64,000 nt of DNA, from positions 1 through 64,000 of the forward strand of contig JAJYTR010000001.1 in the NCBI GenBank assembly GCA_021792975.1, read 5' to 3'. The DNA comes from Pseudomonadota bacterium (GTDB taxonomy: Bacteria > Pseudomonadota > Gammaproteobacteria > Xanthomonadales > Rhodanobacteraceae). Shown here piece after piece: positions 44,985 to 57,560 of this stretch. Within the stretch, counting starts at the first letter, position 1. Every line of letters starts with the position of its first letter. Both the position numbers and the translations under genes were made by a program. The notes beneath the pieces are model-generated. The model ran no database searches and was not told where the DNA came from. It saw nothing but the letters and a program-made list of their open reading frames with translations.

Positions 44985-46454
44985 ATGCCTGCAGCACCGC
45001 ACGCGCCGAGGGGGAATGTCGTGTCCGCCGCCATCGCCGCCCGCAGTTCCCGCGCTCCGGTACCCGATTGGGTCAACACGCACGTGCACCACCGCTTCGA
45101 GGATTTCCTCGGCCGGGTGGTGATCCTGCTGTTCTGGAACAGCGAGGATATCCACAGTATCAACCTGCTGCCGCAACTGACGCGCCTGGCCGGACGCTTC
45201 CACGACGGCGTGGTGCTGCTGGCCATCCATACGCCGCGTTACGCCGCGCAGCGGCAAAGCGCCACCCTGGCGCAGGCGGCGCGGCGCCTGCATCTGCGCG
45301 TGCCGGTGGCCAACGATGCCGACTGGGCACAATGGCGTGCCTGGGGCATCGAGGCCTGGCCCAGTGCCGTGATCCTGGACTGCAGCGGGCAGGTGGCGCG
45401 GGTTCTGCAGGGCGAGAGCCTGGCCGATGACCTCGATGTCCTGGTGACCCGCCTGCTGGACGACGCCGCGGCGCGCGACCTCCGGCGCTTCGATGCCGCG
45501 CCCGCGGTCGAACGTAGCGGTGCGCAGACGGCACTGCGCGCGCCTGGCGGCATCGCGTTCGGCGAGCAGCGTCTGTTCGTCAGTGACAGCGGGCATAACC
45601 GCATCCTCGAGTGCACGCCGGACGGGCGCGTGCTGAGGCAGTTCGGCTCGGGTACCCCGGGTTACTGGGACGGCAGTCAGCACGACGCCGGCTTCAACGA
45701 TCCGCAGGGCCTGGCGCTGGTCGGAGAGGCACTGTACGTCGCCGATCGCGGCAATCATGCGGTACGGCGCATCCGCCTGGCGTCGGGCCAGGTCGAAACC
45801 GTGCTCGGTCGCGGCCGCCTGGGCTACGACACGCCGCAATCCGATCCGTCGCCGACGCAGCTGGCGGTCAGCGCGCCGCAGGCGGTGCTGGTGCGTGACA
45901 ATCTGCTGTACACCGCGCTGGCGGGTCAGCACCAGGTCTGGCGCACCGACCTGGGCAATCGCGAGAGCACCTGCGTGGCTGGATCAGGGCAGGCGGCATG
46001 TACCGACGGCCCCGCGCTGGAAGCCGGCCTGGTGCAGCCCTCGGCGCTGGCGCTGTACGCGGGCCTGCTGCTGATCGCGGATGCCGGCGGCAACGCCTTG
46101 CGCGGTCTGCGCCTGGCGGATGGCCAGTTGCTTACGCTGGCGGGCACGGGCCCATGGCCCGGTCCGGCGGCCGCGGCGGCGGATGCCGCCACCGTGCTGC
46201 AGTCTCCCGCAGGGGTCGCGGTGGACACCGGCGGCAACGTCTATGTGGCCGATACGCTGGGCGGCCGCATCGTGCGCCTCGCCGCAGGCAATCGCGGTGC
46301 CTGGAAAGCCGAGACGCTGGCCGATGCGCTGCAGGAGCCGGGAGCAATCACCGCGCAGGGGCGCGTGCTTTGGGCAGCCGAACGGTACGCGCACGCCGTG
46401 CTGCGCATCGATCTGGACAGCGGTGCCGTGCACCGGATCGCCATCGGCACCTGA
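44985..46454 (+). CDS. Thioredoxin-like domain plus NHL-repeat protein (NHLRC2-like); start uncertain
   Basis: N-terminal 'FLGRVVILLFWNSEDIHSINLLPQLTRLAGRF' followed by repeated 'GIAFGEQRLFVSDSGHNRI', 'GLALVGEALYVADRGNHAVRRI', 'GVAVDTGGNVYVADTLGGRI'. Confidence 0.85.
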   Translation: MPAAPHAPRGNVVSAAIAARSSRAPVPDWVNTHVHHRFEDFLGRVVILLFWNSEDIHSINLLPQLTRLAGRFHDGVVLLAIHTPRYAAQRQSATLAQAARRLHLRVPVANDADWAQWRAWGIEAWPSAVILDCSGQVARVLQGESLADDLDVLVTRLLDDAAARDLRRFDAAPAVERSGAQTALRAPGGIAFGEQRLFVSDSGHNRILECTPDGRVLRQFGSGTPGYWDGSQHDAGFNDPQGLALVGEALYVADRGNHAVRRIRLASGQVETVLGRGRLGYDTPQSDPSPTQLAVSAPQAVLVRDNLLYTALAGQHQVWRTDLGNRESTCVAGSGQAACTDGPALEAGLVQPSALALYAGLLLIADAGGNALRGLRLADGQLLTLAGTGPWPGPAAAAADAATVLQSPAGVAVDTGGNVYVADTLGGRIVRLAAGNRGAWKAETLADALQEPGAITAQGRVLWAAERYAHAVLRIDLDSGAVHRIAIGT

Positions 46455-46500
46455 CCGCACGGCATGCGGTCCGTGCAGGGCACGGTCTTAGAATCGCAAC

Positions 46501-48327
46501 ATGCAGTCGCAGCCATCCGCTTTCGACGGCCGTGCGTTCGTCGCCACGCTGACACGTGCGCCGGGCGTCTACCGCATGTACGACGGGCACGATGGCTTGC
46601 TGTACGTGGGCAAGGCGGGAAATCTGCGCAGGCGCGTCAACAGCTATTTCATGCGCCCGCCGATGGAGCCGCGGATCGCCGCGATGGTGGCGCAGGTGGC
46701 GCGCATGGAAACCACCGTCACCCGCACCGAGAGCGAGGCACTGATGCTGGAGGCGCAGCTGATCAAACAGCTGCGGCCCCGCTACAACATCCTGCTGCGT
46801 GATGGCAAAAGCTACCCCTGGGTGCTGCTGACCGCGCAGCACGAGTACCCGCGCATGGCCTACCATCGCGGTGCGCGAGATCCCGCGGGCGAGTACTTCG
46901 GTCCCTTTCCCAGCAGTGGTGCGGTGCGCGAGAGCCTCAACCTGCTGCACAAGCTGTTTCACCTGCGCGGCTGCGAGGACAGTTTTTTCCGCAGCCGCAC
47001 GCGGCCCTGCCTGCAGCATCAGATCGGCCGCTGCAGCGCACCCTGCGTCGGCCTGATCAGCCCGCAGGAGTACGCGCAGGATGTGCGCCATGTGCGCATG
47101 TTCCTGCAGGGCCGCAGCAGCGCGATCATCGACGAACTCTCCGCGACCATGCGTGCGGCCAGTGCCGCGCAGCGTTTCGAGCAGGCCGCGCATCTGCGCG
47201 ACCAGGTCCAGGCTCTGCGCAGCCTGCAGAGCGCGCATTACGTCAATGGCGCCAGCGCCGACATGGACGTCCTTGCCTGCGCCATCCGCGGCGAAAGCGC
47301 CTGCGTCAGCGTGCTGTTTTTCCGCAATGGCATGGCGCTGGGTTCACGCGATTTCTTTCCACGGCTGGGGGTGGAGACGCCCACGCCCGGCGCCCTGCTG
47401 GCGCAATTCATCGCCCAGTACTACGGCGAGCATCTGCCGCCCGCCGAGCTGGTGCTGGCGCATGCGCCCGAGCAGGCCGGACTGCTGGCCGAAGCGCTGT
47501 CGACCCGGCGCGGGCATGCCGTGCAGATCAAGAGCCAGGTGCGCGGCGACCGCGCGCGCTTCATCGAACTGGCCATCCGCAATGCCGAAGCCGGACTGGC
47601 AGCGCGCCTGGCCAGCCGGCAGACACTGGATGCGCGCTTCGCCGATCTCACCCGTCTGCTGGGCCTGGAACAGCCGCCCGCACGCATCGAATGCTTCGAC
47701 ATCAGCCATACCCGCGGCGAAGCCACGGTGGCGTCCTGCGTAGTCTTCGGCCGCGAGGGCCCAATGAAGGGGCACTACCGCAGGTTCAATATCGTCGGCA
47801 CTGCCGGCGACGACTACGCCGCCATGGAACAGGCGTTGACACGCCGTTTCCGCCGTGCCGCACAAGGTGGCGAATGGTCCGGTCCCGACCTGCTGCTGAT
47901 CGACGGCGGCGCCGGGCAGGTGGCGCGCGCGCAGCAAGTACTGGCTGCACTGGACGTCCGCGGCCTGCCGATCGTCGGCGTAGCCAAGGGGCCGGCGCGC
48001 CGCAGCGGCGAGGAAACCCTGGTGCTGGCGCACGGCCGCGGCGAATTGCATCCGGGCAGCACCTCGCCGGCGCTGCAGCTGATCGATGCCGTGCGTGACG
48101 AGGCCCACCGGTTCGCCATCGGCGCGCACCGCCGCCGGCGCGAAGCCGCACGCGAACGCAGCGTGCTGCAGGAGATTCCAGGCATCGGACCGCGACGCCG
48201 GCGGGCTCTGCTGGACGCCTTCGGCGGGCTGGCCGGACTGCAGGCCGCGGGGGTCGAGGAGATCGCCCGCGTCAACGGCATCGACCGCGCGCTGGCCGGG
48301 CGCATCTACGCGGCGCTGCACGACTGA
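46501..48327 (+). CDS. uvrC: Excinuclease ABC subunit C
   Basis: GIY-YIG 'PGVYRMYDGHDGLLYVGKAGNLRRRVNSYF'; 'IECFDISHTRGEATVASCVVF'; C-terminal HhH. Confidence 0.97.
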   Translation: MQSQPSAFDGRAFVATLTRAPGVYRMYDGHDGLLYVGKAGNLRRRVNSYFMRPPMEPRIAAMVAQVARMETTVTRTESEALMLEAQLIKQLRPRYNILLRDGKSYPWVLLTAQHEYPRMAYHRGARDPAGEYFGPFPSSGAVRESLNLLHKLFHLRGCEDSFFRSRTRPCLQHQIGRCSAPCVGLISPQEYAQDVRHVRMFLQGRSSAIIDELSATMRAASAAQRFEQAAHLRDQVQALRSLQSAHYVNGASADMDVLACAIRGESACVSVLFFRNGMALGSRDFFPRLGVETPTPGALLAQFIAQYYGEHLPPAELVLAHAPEQAGLLAEALSTRRGHAVQIKSQVRGDRARFIELAIRNAEAGLAARLASRQTLDARFADLTRLLGLEQPPARIECFDISHTRGEATVASCVVFGREGPMKGHYRRFNIVGTAGDDYAAMEQALTRRFRRAAQGGEWSGPDLLLIDGGAGQVARAQQVLAALDVRGLPIVGVAKGPARRSGEETLVLAHGRGELHPGSTSPALQLIDAVRDEAHRFAIGAHRRRREAARERSVLQEIPGIGPRRRRALLDAFGGLAGLQAAGVEEIARVNGIDRALAGRIYAALHD

Positions 48328-48376
48328 CGGAACGCGGCGGCGCGTGCCACACTCGCCCATCGCCGAAGCCGACCCC

Positions 48377-48952
48377 ATGCGCATCAACCTCCCGACCTGG
48401 CTCACCCTGTTCCGCATCCTGCTGTTGCCGGTGATCGTGCTGGCCTTCTACATGCCATGGCGCTGGTCCAGCGTGGCCGCGGCCGCGGTCTTCGTGGCCG
48501 CTGCGCTGACCGACTGGCTGGACGGATGGCTGGCACGCCGGCTGGACCAGATCTCGCCCTTCGGCACCTTTCTCGATCCGGTTGCCGACAAGCTGATGGT
48601 GACAGTGACCTTGTTTCTACTCGTGGCCGATCATCCCAGCGCGTTGCTGGCTCTGACCGCCGCGGTCATCGTCGGCCGGGAGATCGGGGTGTCGGCGCTG
48701 CGCGAGTGGATGGCCGAACTCGGCGAGGGCGGCCGTGTGCGCGTGCGCCTGATGGGCAAGCTGAAAACCGTGGTGCAGTTCGTCGCCATCGTCGTCCTGC
48801 TGATCGAGCATGATGACGGCACCCTGCGCCTGTACAGGGTCGGAGAGAGCCTGCTTCTGCTTGCGGCGGCACTGACGCTGTTGTCGGGAGCCGCCTATCT
48901 GCGCGCCGCGTGGCCGTCCCTGCTGGGCGGGCGCCCCGGCGGCGGGGGTTGA
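48377..48952 (+). CDS. pgsA: CDP-diacylglycerol--glycerol-3-phosphate 3-phosphatidyltransferase
   Basis: CDP-alcohol phosphotransferase motif 'TDWLDGWLARRLDQISPFGTFLDPVADKL'. Confidence 0.96.
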   Translation: MRINLPTWLTLFRILLLPVIVLAFYMPWRWSSVAAAAVFVAAALTDWLDGWLARRLDQISPFGTFLDPVADKLMVTVTLFLLVADHPSALLALTAAVIVGREIGVSALREWMAELGEGGRVRVRLMGKLKTVVQFVAIVVLLIEHDDGTLRLYRVGESLLLLAAALTLLSGAAYLRAAWPSLLGGRPGGGG

Positions 48953-48988
48953 CAGTCCCCGGCCCGGATTTACAATCCCGCTTCTCGC

Positions 48989-49064
<76 letters not shown>

Positions 49065-49148
49065 GTTCCTGCAAAACCTCGGCAGTCCGAGGTTTTGTTT
49101 TATCCGGATCCGCCGCACAATGCCGCTGCCGCGGGGCGGGTGAACCGA

Positions 49149-49222
49149 GGCCAGGTGGCAGAGTGGTTATGCAGCGGCCTGCAAAGCCGTGTACGCCGGT
49201 TCAATTCCGACCCTGGCCTCCA
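49149..49222 (+). tRNA. tRNA-Cys(GCA), CCA encoded
   Basis: GGCCAGG...CTGCAAA...GTTCAATTC...CCTGGCCTCCA. Confidence 0.96.
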
Positions 49223-49256
49223 TCTTCCGCGATCCACACGCCGCAGCTCCGGCCAT

Positions 49257-49340
49257 GCCCGGGTGGCGAAATCGGTAGACGCAGCGGACTTAAAATCCGC
49301 AGGCCGCAAGGCCGTGCCGGTTCGAGTCCGGCTCCGGGCA
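49257..49340 (+). tRNA. tRNA-Leu(TAA), 3' CCA not encoded
   Basis: GCCCGGGTGGCGAAATCGGTAGACGCAGCGGACTTAAAATCCGC...GGTTCGAGTCCGGCTCCGGGCA, followed by TACCCC. Confidence 0.95.
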
Positions 49341-49452
49341 TACCCCCTGCGGCCATGCGGCTGCGGGATCGCGCGGGTGTGACCATCCGCAGGCTTGACC
49401 GCAGCGGCGACGCCTGCCTATGGTGCCGGCGGGGGCCTGCGGGGATGCGGCG

Positions 49453-50121
49453 ATGATTCGGCTGGTGCTGGTGGATGACCACGAGCTGGTGCGCACCGGG
49501 TTCAAGCTGATCCTGGGTCAGCACAGCGACATCCAGATCATCGGCGAGGCGGCCAGTGCGGAGGAGGGGCTACGTCTGATCCGCACGCAGAATCCGGACG
49601 TCGCGCTGGTGGATGTGCACATGCCCGGCATGAGCGGCATCGAGCTCACCGAACGCGCGCTGCGCTCGCAGTTGCCGACGCGCATCATCATCTTGACGGT
49701 AGTCAGCGACGCGCGCTTCCCGCGCCGCCTGCTCGAGGCCGGCGCGATGGGCTATCTGACCAAAGGCTGTGCCACCGAAGAGCTGCTCGCCGCGATCCGC
49801 CAGGTGGCCGCCGGACGGCGCTATCTCGCCCCCGACGTGGCTCAGCAGCTGGCGCTGGCCACGCTGGACGGTGGCGGATCGCCCTTCGAACAGCTCTCCG
49901 CGAGGGAGCTGGAGGTGGCGATGATGCTGGTGCGCGGCAAGCCGGTCTTCCGCATCGCCGAGCAGCTGCATCTGAGCCCCAAGACCGTTTCCACCTACAA
50001 GCAGCGTCTGATGACCAAGCTCGAAGTGGAGAACCTCATCGCGCTGGCGCACCTCATGGAGGCGTACAGTCTGATCGAACCGCGCGGTGGATTGCAGGCC
50101 GCCGCAACGGCGAGCGCCTGA
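49453..50121 (+). CDS. LuxR-family response regulator (GacA/UvrY-like)
   Basis: Receiver '[21 protein letters not shown]...[17 protein letters not shown]' and LuxR HTH '[43 protein letters not shown]'. Confidence 0.93.
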   Translation: MIRLVLVDDHELVRTGFKLILGQHSDIQIIGEAASAEEGLRLIRTQNPDVALVDVHMPGMSGIELTERALRSQLPTRIIILTVVSDARFPRRLLEAGAMGYLTKGCATEELLAAIRQVAAGRRYLAPDVAQQLALATLDGGGSPFEQLSARELEVAMMLVRGKPVFRIAEQLHLSPKTVSTYKQRLMTKLEVENLIALAHLMEAYSLIEPRGGLQAAATASA

Positions 50122-50201
50122 ACCGCGAGCCCGCCTCGGAGCGCCGTGCGTTTGTCAGTCCGTGCACGGGCTGGGATAATCACGTTTTGGGCGGGTCGTT
50201 C

Positions 50202-52533
<2,332 letters not shown>

Positions 52534-52626
52534 TCCCGCTCCGCTGCCGCATCCAGAAGCGCCTCGATTCCACCGTCCGCAGCAGGGCAGGGATCCAGAA
52601 TCCCGAACCCGAAGTTCCGAGTCCCG

Positions 52627-54207
52627 ATGTCCGACAGCATCCACGCCGACAAGATCCTCATCCTCGACTTCGGCTCGCAGTACACGCAGCTGATCGCGCG
52701 CCGCATCCGCGAGATCGGCGTGTACTGCGAGATTTGGGCATGGGATCACGATCCCGCCGAAATCGCCGCCTTCGCGCCGCGCGGCGTGATCCTCTCCGGT
52801 GGTCCGGAGTCGGTGACCGCCGTGGATTCTCCGCGTGCACCGCAGCAGGCGTTCGCGCTGGGCGTGCCGGTGCTGGGCATCTGCTACGGCATGCAGGCCA
52901 TGGCCGTACAGTTGGGCGGGCGTGTCGAAAGCGGCCACGCGCGCGAATTCGGCTATGCCGCCGTCGATCTGCCCGGCGCCTGTGCACTGTTCGACGGTCT
53001 GGACGACCACGCTGGGGAAGGTGCGCCATGCCCACGCCTGGACGCATGGATGTCGCATGGCGATCGCGTCACCGCATTGCCCGAGGGCTTCATCACCGTG
53101 GCCAGCACGCAGAGCATTCCGATCGCCGCCATGTCGGACCCGCGGCGTCGCCTGTTCGGCGTGCAGTTCCATCCCGAAGTGACCCATACCCGCCGCGGCA
53201 GCGAGATCCTGCGCCGCTTTGTCGTCGAGGTTTGCGGCTGCGCCACGCTCTGGACTGCACGCGGCATCATCGACGATGCCGTGCAGTCGGTGCGCACCCG
53301 CGTCGGCGGCGGGCACGTGCTGCTGGGACTCTCCGGGGGCGTCGACTCGTCGGTGGTCGCGGCGCTGCTGGAACGCGCCGTGGGCAGCCAGTTGACCTGC
53401 GTGTTCGTGGACACCGGCCTGCTGCGCTTCGACGAGGCGGATCAGGTGATGGCCACCATGGCCGGGAATCTGGGGGTGCGCGTCCTCCGTGTCGATGCCG
53501 CCGCGCGTTTTTTCGCGGCACTGGCGGGAATCCACGATCCCGAAACCAAGCGCAAGACCATCGGCCGGCTTTTCGTCGACGTGTTCGAGGAGGAAGCCGC
53601 GAAACTCAGTGATGTGCGCTGGCTGGCGCAGGGCACCATCTATCCCGATGTGATCGAATCGGCCGGCGCGCGCACCGGCAAGGCGCACGTCATTAAGAGC
53701 CATCACAACGTCGGCGGCCTGCCGGAACGCATGCAGCTGAAGTTGCTGGAGCCGCTGCGCGAACTGTTCAAGGACGAGGTGCGGCGCATCGGCGTCGAAC
53801 TGGGCCTGCCGCGCGAGATGGTGTACCGGCATCCGTTCCCGGGCCCGGGGCTGGGCGTGCGCATCCTCGGCGAGGTGCGTCCCGAACACGCCGCGTTGCT
53901 GCAGCGGGCCGATCACGTCTTCATCGAGGAACTGCGGCGGGAGGGCCTGTACGACACCGTGAGCCAGGCGTTCGCGGTGTTTTTGCCGGTGAAATCCGTC
54001 GGCGTGGTGGGCGACGGGCGCGCCTACGAGTGGGTCATCGCCTTGCGCGCCGTCGAGACCGTCGACTTCATGACGGCCCGCTGGGCGCCGTTGCCCTATG
54101 CCTTTCTCGATCGGGTATCTCTGCGTATTATCAATGAGATAAAAGGCATTTCTCGTGTCGTTTACGACATCTCCGGCAAGCCGCCGGCCACGATCGAATG
54201 GGAATGA
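52627..54207 (+). CDS. guaA: GMP synthase (glutamine-hydrolysing)
   Basis: Class I GATase '[18 protein letters not shown]', '[10 protein letters not shown]', PP-loop '[17 protein letters not shown]'. Confidence 0.98.
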   Translation: MSDSIHADKILILDFGSQYTQLIARRIREIGVYCEIWAWDHDPAEIAAFAPRGVILSGGPESVTAVDSPRAPQQAFALGVPVLGICYGMQAMAVQLGGRVESGHAREFGYAAVDLPGACALFDGLDDHAGEGAPCPRLDAWMSHGDRVTALPEGFITVASTQSIPIAAMSDPRRRLFGVQFHPEVTHTRRGSEILRRFVVEVCGCATLWTARGIIDDAVQSVRTRVGGGHVLLGLSGGVDSSVVAALLERAVGSQLTCVFVDTGLLRFDEADQVMATMAGNLGVRVLRVDAAARFFAALAGIHDPETKRKTIGRLFVDVFEEEAAKLSDVRWLAQGTIYPDVIESAGARTGKAHVIKSHHNVGGLPERMQLKLLEPLRELFKDEVRRIGVELGLPREMVYRHPFPGPGLGVRILGEVRPEHAALLQRADHVFIEELRREGLYDTVSQAFAVFLPVKSVGVVGDGRAYEWVIALRAVETVDFMTARWAPLPYAFLDRVSLRIINEIKGISRVVYDISGKPPATIEWE

Positions 54208-54680
54208 CTGCCCCGTTGCGACCGGCCACGGCCGGCGACGTCCGCTGGATGCGCGAAGCCCTGGCGCTGGCGCTGCAGGCCGACCAGGCGCACGGCGAAG
54301 TTCCGGTGGGTGCCGTACTGGTGCAGAGCGGCGCCTGCGTCGGCGCCGGCTGCAACCGCAGCATCAGCCGTCACGACCCCAGCGCGCACGCCGAAATCGA
54401 AGCCCTGCGTGACGCCGGGGCCAGGCTGCGCAATTACCGGTTTCCCGGCAGCACGCTCTACGTCACGCTGGAGCCGTGTGCCATGTGCGCGATGGCGCTC
54501 GTCCACGCGCGGGTCGCCCGGGTGGTCTACGCCACCCGCGATCCCAGGACCGGAGCCGCCGGCAGCGTGTTCCAGATCCTTGCATCCGACCGCCACAACC
54601 ACCGCATCGTCGTCGACAGCGGGGTGCTCGCGGAGGAATCTTCCGCGTTGCTGAAAGCCTTCTTCAGAAGCCGCCGGTGA
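54198..54680 (+). CDS. tadA: tRNA-specific adenosine deaminase TadA
   Basis: '[15 protein letters not shown]...[36 protein letters not shown]'. Confidence 0.95.
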   Translation: MGMTAPLRPATAGDVRWMREALALALQADQAHGEVPVGAVLVQSGACVGAGCNRSISRHDPSAHAEIEALRDAGARLRNYRFPGSTLYVTLEPCAMCAMALVHARVARVVYATRDPRTGAAGSVFQILASDRHNHRIVVDSGVLAEESSALLKAFFRSRR

Positions 54681-54817
54681 GTTCGCGACGGTAGGGCGCG
54701 TTGCCGGGCGATGCGGTTATTTTACATAATATGTATATGCGAAAGTTAAAGCAACTGCAACGAAGTTTCTTCATTGGCTTCAATACCAACCAGTCGATCG
54801 CGGCGGACGCCACGGTT

Positions 54818-54837
54818 CCGCCGGCACAAGCCGGCGG
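54818..54837 (+). promoter_or_regulatory. GC hairpin in the leader of the cis-prenyltransferase gene
   Basis: CCGCCGGC-ACAA-GCCGGCGG perfect 8-bp stem, 4-nt loop, 26 nt upstream of the start codon. Confidence 0.4.
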
Positions 54838-54863
54838 CAGGCATCCGGAGGAATAATGCCGGG

Positions 54864-55679
54864 ATGGCTACACACGTGCGACTCGCGGATCGCCTGCACA
54901 CCTGGGCCTGGTGGCCGATCTACCGGATTTACGAGCGCCGCCTGGCCCGACAGGTCGCCACCGGGCCGATGCCCCAGCATGTCGGCATCATCCTCGACGG
55001 CAATCGCCGGCATGGGCGTGCCGCGGGATTGCAGGAACCCGAGGCGATCTACCGGCTCGGCGCAGCGAAGCTCGATGACATCCTGACCTGGAGTGCCGAT
55101 CTGGGCATTCCGATGGTGACGCTGTGGGTGTTCTCGCCGGACAACCTGGGCCGCCCAGAAGCCGAGATCGACGGCATTCTCGGTGCGGTCGAGGCGAAAA
55201 TCCGCGCCTTGGTCGCCGATCCGCATATCCGGCACCGTGGGGTACGGGTAGCGGCGATCGGCCGGCGTGAGATCCTGCCTCCCGCCCTGCTCGAAGCGAT
55301 CGACGCGGCGCAGGCGGCGACCAGCGGCAATGACCGCATGACCGTGATTCTGGCAGTCGGCTATGGCGGCCGCGAGGAAATCACCGACGCGGTACGCGCC
55401 CTGCTCGCCGACCGTGCCGCGCGCGGCGACTCGATCGCCGAGATCCTCCCGGAAATCAGTCCCGCGGCGATCCGCCGGCATCTCTATCTTCCCGAACTGC
55501 CCGATCCCGATCTGATCATCCGCACCAGCGGCGAGGTCCGGCTGTCCGGATTCCTGCTCTGGCAGAGCGCGCACAGCGAGCTGCATTTCTGCGACGCGAA
55601 CTGGCCGGCATTCCGGCGGATCGACTATCTGCGGGCGATCCGTTCGTTCCAGCGTCGCGACCGCCGCTACGGCCGGTGA
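54864..55679 (+). CDS. cis-prenyltransferase / isoprenyl transferase, divergent actinobacterial-like type
   Basis: 'PQHVGIILDGNRRHGRAAGLQEPEAIYRLGAAKLDDILTWSADLGIPMVTLWVFSPDNL...AVGYGGREEITDAVRALL...PDPDLIIRTSGEVRLSGFLLWQSAHSELHFCDANWPAFR'. Confidence 0.92.
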   Translation: MATHVRLADRLHTWAWWPIYRIYERRLARQVATGPMPQHVGIILDGNRRHGRAAGLQEPEAIYRLGAAKLDDILTWSADLGIPMVTLWVFSPDNLGRPEAEIDGILGAVEAKIRALVADPHIRHRGVRVAAIGRREILPPALLEAIDAAQAATSGNDRMTVILAVGYGGREEITDAVRALLADRAARGDSIAEILPEISPAAIRRHLYLPELPDPDLIIRTSGEVRLSGFLLWQSAHSELHFCDANWPAFRRIDYLRAIRSFQRRDRRYGR

Positions 55680-55882
55680 CCCGCGTGTCGGTGTGACGCA
55701 CGTGGTCGCAAATGGATCGCTCCACCATTGCGGGGGCAGCGCCTGGCCCCTTGCCTGCATCGGACCGCAGCCCAGGCCGGGTGCATCCAGGAACCTGCGG
55801 CCCTGCCGGCCCCATCGGGCTTGTCCTGCCGGCGCAGTGCCCGTAAAATCACGCGGATGCATGTCTGCGCCGGAGTCCGCCC

Positions 55883-56008
55883 GTGAAGGTTCTTTCCTCT
55901 CTCAAGTCCGCCAAATCACGCCACCGTGATTGCAAGATCGTGCGCCGGCGCGGCAAGGTGTTCGTGATCTGCAAGAGCAATCCGCGTTTCAAGGCGCGCC
56001 AGCGCTGA
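55883..56008 (+). CDS. rpmJ: 50S ribosomal protein L36 (type B/ykgO-like)
   Basis: GTG start; [41 protein letters not shown] (41 aa, absent from ORF track). Confidence 0.96.
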   Translation: MKVLSSLKSAKSRHRDCKIVRRRGKVFVICKSNPRFKARQR

Positions 56009-56036
56009 ACACGGCGGATTCGTGCCGATCTCCGAG

Positions 56037-56062
56037 GGCCGCCCCTGCAGGCGGCCTTTTTC
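56037..56062 (+). terminator. Rho-independent terminator of rpmJ
   Basis: GGCCGCC-CCTGCA-GGCGGCC followed by TTTTTC. Confidence 0.85.
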
Positions 56063-56175
56063 GTTGGAATGGACCCCGCGACGCCGGACACGATTCCGCT
56101 GCGCGGCGCTGCAATCCGGCGGGTGATCTGCTACAAGCGGATCGTCAGATTCCGTGGGGACATGGGAGGCGGACC

Positions 56176-56493
56176 ATGAGGCGTTCGACGTTCGTTCTTG
56201 GAGTTCTGGGTGTGCTCGCATTCGCCGGCGCCGCGGCACACGCCGATACACTGCAGCGGCAGGTCCGGCGCGAGGCGCGCATGCACGTGCCGCAGCGGGG
56301 CCTGACCATGGCGCAGGTGGAGAAGCGCTTCGGCGCGCCGGTGCGCCGGCTGCCGGTGCGCGGCGGCGGCAGCCGCTGGCAACCGCCGATCCACCGCTGG
56401 GTGTATCCGGGTTACGTGGTCTATTTCGAGCGCGATATCGTGATCCACAGCGTGGTCGATGCACCCGCAGGCGAGCACCCGGCACACGGATGA
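56176..56493 (+). CDS. Small exported protein of unknown function
   Basis: Signal peptide MRRSTFVLGVLGVLAFAGAAAHA; 'RGLTMAQVEKRFGAPVRRLPVRGGGSRWQPPIHRWVYPGYVVYFERDIVIHSVV'. Confidence 0.75.
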   Translation: MRRSTFVLGVLGVLAFAGAAAHADTLQRQVRREARMHVPQRGLTMAQVEKRFGAPVRRLPVRGGGSRWQPPIHRWVYPGYVVYFERDIVIHSVVDAPAGEHPAHG

Positions 56494-57533
56494 CCCGGGC
56501 GGGACACTGGCGCTGGCCCGCCGAATGGGAACCGCAGGCTGCAGTGCTGATCGCCTGGCCGCACCGCGGCACCGACTGGGCCGCGCGGCTGGACGAGGTG
56601 GAGGAGACCTATGTCGCGCTGGCGGCGGCGGTGGCCCGTCATCAGCGTTGCCTGATCTGCGTCCGCGACGCCGCGCTCGAGCGGCATGTCCGTGCCCGGC
56701 TGGAGCGGGTGGGCGTGAATTCCGGGCGGATCACCTGTCTGCACGTGCCCTACCACGACACTTGGCTGCGTGACTCCGGGCCGATCGTCCTGGAAGGCGC
56801 ACCGGGTTTCGCCTACGCCGATTTCCGTTTCACCGGATGGGGCGGCAAGTTCGCGGCGGAGCAGGACGACGCGCTGGCGGGCCGACTCATCGCGATGGGC
56901 GTGTTTGCGCCCGGAGTCCATCAACGTCACGACTTCGCGCTCGAGGGCGGCGCCGTCGAAAGCGACGGCCGCGGCACGCTGCTGACGACCTGGCGCTGCC
57001 TGCACCAGAGGCATCCGCAGGCCAGCCGCGATGCGCTCGATGCCTGTCTGCGCCGGATGCTGGGCGCCGAGCGCGTGCTGTGGCTCGAGTACGGCTGCCT
57101 GCAGGGCGACGACACCGACGCGCACATCGATACGCTGGCCCGCTTCAGCCCCGATGGCGGCATCGTGTTCCAGCACTGCGGCGACCCGGCGGACCCGCAC
57201 CACGGGGAACTGGAGGCGATGCGCGGCCAGTTGGCGGGCCTGCGGGATCGCGCCGGCCGGCCCTACCCGCTGCACCCCCTGCCCTGGGCCCGGCCGATCC
57301 TGGACGAAGGCCGCCGGCTGGCCGCCTCCTACGCCAACTACCTCGTGATTAACGGGGCGGTGCTGGTGCCGGCCTACGGCGACGACGCCGATGCCGAAGC
57401 CGCGCGCACGATCGCCCGCGCCCACCCCGGGCGCGAGATGGTGCCGGTGCCCTGCCGCCCGCTGATCTGGCAGAACGGCAGCCTGCACTGCGTGACGATG
57501 CAGATTCCCGCCGGCGCGCTGGCAGGCGGTTAG
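56490..57533 (+). CDS. aguA: Agmatine deiminase
   Basis: 'PAEWEPQAAVLIAWPHRGTDW', 'YHDTWLRDSGPIVL', 'LEGGAVESDGRGTLLTT', C-terminal 'GSLHCVTMQIP'. Confidence 0.95.
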   Translation: MTRAGHWRWPAEWEPQAAVLIAWPHRGTDWAARLDEVEETYVALAAAVARHQRCLICVRDAALERHVRARLERVGVNSGRITCLHVPYHDTWLRDSGPIVLEGAPGFAYADFRFTGWGGKFAAEQDDALAGRLIAMGVFAPGVHQRHDFALEGGAVESDGRGTLLTTWRCLHQRHPQASRDALDACLRRMLGAERVLWLEYGCLQGDDTDAHIDTLARFSPDGGIVFQHCGDPADPHHGELEAMRGQLAGLRDRAGRPYPLHPLPWARPILDEGRRLAASYANYLVINGAVLVPAYGDDADAEAARTIARAHPGREMVPVPCRPLIWQNGSLHCVTMQIPAGALAGG

Positions 57534-57560
57534 AATCGGCCCTTTTCCGGGCCCCCGCCG

